The notes under the pieces are model-generated. The model ran no database searches. It was not told the DNA's origin and was given only the letters and a program-made list of their open reading frames with translations. This document shows positions 6,101-6,210 of a stretch of DNA of 6,210 nt, piece by piece (within the stretch, counting starts at the first letter, position 1; each line of letters starts with the position of its first letter). A program made the position numbers and the translations under genes. This stretch comes from Roseovarius sp. (GTDB taxonomy: Bacteria > Pseudomonadota > Alphaproteobacteria > Rhodobacterales > Rhodobacteraceae): positions 1 through 6,210 of the forward strand of contig JAASSQ010000177.1 of the NCBI GenBank assembly GCA_021767845.1, read 5' to 3'.

Positions 6101-6210
6101 TTCTTCGCATCGATGGCTGTCACAATCATGGGTGGCCTCGCGTTCGCCTCGATCCTGACACTGGTCGCGGTGCCGGTATTGTATGCGCTGTTCTTCTTGA
6201 TCAAGCCGCC
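3173..6210 (+). CDS. RND-family efflux pump, inner-membrane transporter (TriC-like branch), 3' end missing
   Basis: An open frame of 1012 codons runs off the window. It encodes a proton-driven RND exporter of the AcrB superfamily, working as a trimer with the adaptor upstream. TM1 is about residues 13-32. The first periplasmic region carries GRLEDPSFTLKTALVFVPYP, GATAMEVEEEVTD and NDDFGDVYGMFY, marks of the TriC-like branch. TM2-TM4 lie at about 340-412, TM7 at about 524-541, TM8 at about 861-876, and the last helix ends near LFFLIKP. Proton-relay sites: TM4 has V403-D404-N405 in place of the Asp-Asp pair of AcrB (D407/D408), TM10 has K924 (AcrB K940), TM11 has R954 (AcrB R971), and Ala961 stands where AcrB has T978, with T964/T965 just after. 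Since TM12 is present, probably only a short tail is missing. ATG 3173 is preferred over 3179 because GGAAAA at 3159 is better spaced. Substrates cannot be told. Confidence 0.95.
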   Translation, partial: MTMSISRASIRRPVAVWLAIIFCLLGGLWGLNTVGRLEDPSFTLKTALVFVPYPGATAMEVEEEVTDVVESALQQMKQLDRVESKSMPGMAQITVEIEMTYGPDEIPQVWDEMRRRIRDIEGELPSGAQSPIINDDFGDVYGMFYAVTADGLSASEQRDLATKLRRDLVTVDGVAKIEVQGLAEEEIIISIPSARLTELGLPPDQILGIIADENQVFSNGEISEGLSRLGVSVPPGYVSVEGIEALRLGAPGEVGQIALYDIARVVREETERPSQIVRHNGTRAFTLGVSALVDRNVVEVGRSVEARLDQLKTELPDGVEIVPIYEQHKVVDEAVSSFLVGLGQSVAIVIGALMLTMGWRAGLVVGATLGLTVFSTLFFMSVFGIEMERISLGALIIAMGMLVDNAIVIAEGMLIGMARGKSAEDAAADTETATGFPLLGATVIGIMAFSGIGLSPDATGEFLFSLFAVIAISLLMSWILAVTVTPYLGKLLLKAPRDTSKDPYRGLVYSAYRGFLWMALRARVLVVLTVVGITVWSVMAFGQVKQAFFPASNTPIFYVEFQMPQGTDIRATNEEMARLEAIILGEEIVTDVTTLVGRGASRFMLTYNPEQADASYGQLIVRATDATLIPDVAARLNRELPAQFPNALIRVEEIVFGPPAGADVAVRFSGPDPVVLRQLSDNALAIFDEAGTITNPRTDWRQREILVEPIVDEARMRLAGATRGSISDTVQYGTSGLRVGTLREGDAEIPMYLRLPEVERDGLDRLRDLSVWSPGANGYVPMANLVSGFEPRLVEALIHRRDRERTITVLGGAGGDLTADEAFRSVRSDIEAIRLPEGYTMEWGGEFESAGEAQASLGKQLPLGFLVMLTISILMFNKVRQPLILWLVVPMSVTGMVLGLLFTGLPFTFTALLGFLSLSGMLMKNAIVLVEEIDQQRAEGVEDYQAVIDGSVSRLRPVVLAAGTTIFGMTPLISDAFFASMAVTIMGGLAFASILTLVAVPVLYALFFLIKP

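Overview
The window looks like chromosomal DNA of a GC-rich (by eye about 60%) alphaproteobacterium. The order Rhodobacterales is my best guess, from codon use and the style of the efflux proteins. That placement is inference, because no rRNA or marker gene is present.

Left part (1-545): the first codons of a minus-strand DoxX-like membrane protein lie divergent to a plus-strand HxlR-family regulator. The 133-base gap between them holds a perfect 7+5+7 inverted repeat and further AAGTA/ACTT half sites. This is the usual layout for an HxlR regulator controlling its divergent neighbour.

Middle (546-782): a gene-free stretch with a perfect GC-rich palindrome just after the hxlR-type stop codon. 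It also has a hairpin plus T-run that reads as a terminator only on the minus strand, and a probable promoter/operator for the next gene.

Right part (783-6210): an RND efflux locus, all on the plus strand. It runs TetR regulator 1 (AefR-like C-terminal half), TetR regulator 2, periplasmic adaptor (membrane fusion protein) and RND inner-membrane pump. The pump is of the TriC-like branch and is cut by the window edge just after its last membrane helix. TetR 2 overlaps the adaptor gene by 14 bases, and the adaptor is 27 bases from the pump, so these three are very likely one operon. TetR 1 ends 67 bases before TetR 2. The same 10-base word, GACGGTACAG, lies in the control region of each TetR gene, which suggests shared or cross regulation. 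No outer-membrane channel gene is visible, so the pump probably uses a TolC-type protein encoded beyond the window or elsewhere.

Overall this is a regulated multidrug/toxic-compound efflux operon next to an HxlR/DoxX stress-response pair. I see no clearly new system. The points most worth checking are the two stacked TetR regulators with a shared operator word, and the minus-strand terminator that has no gene feeding it.
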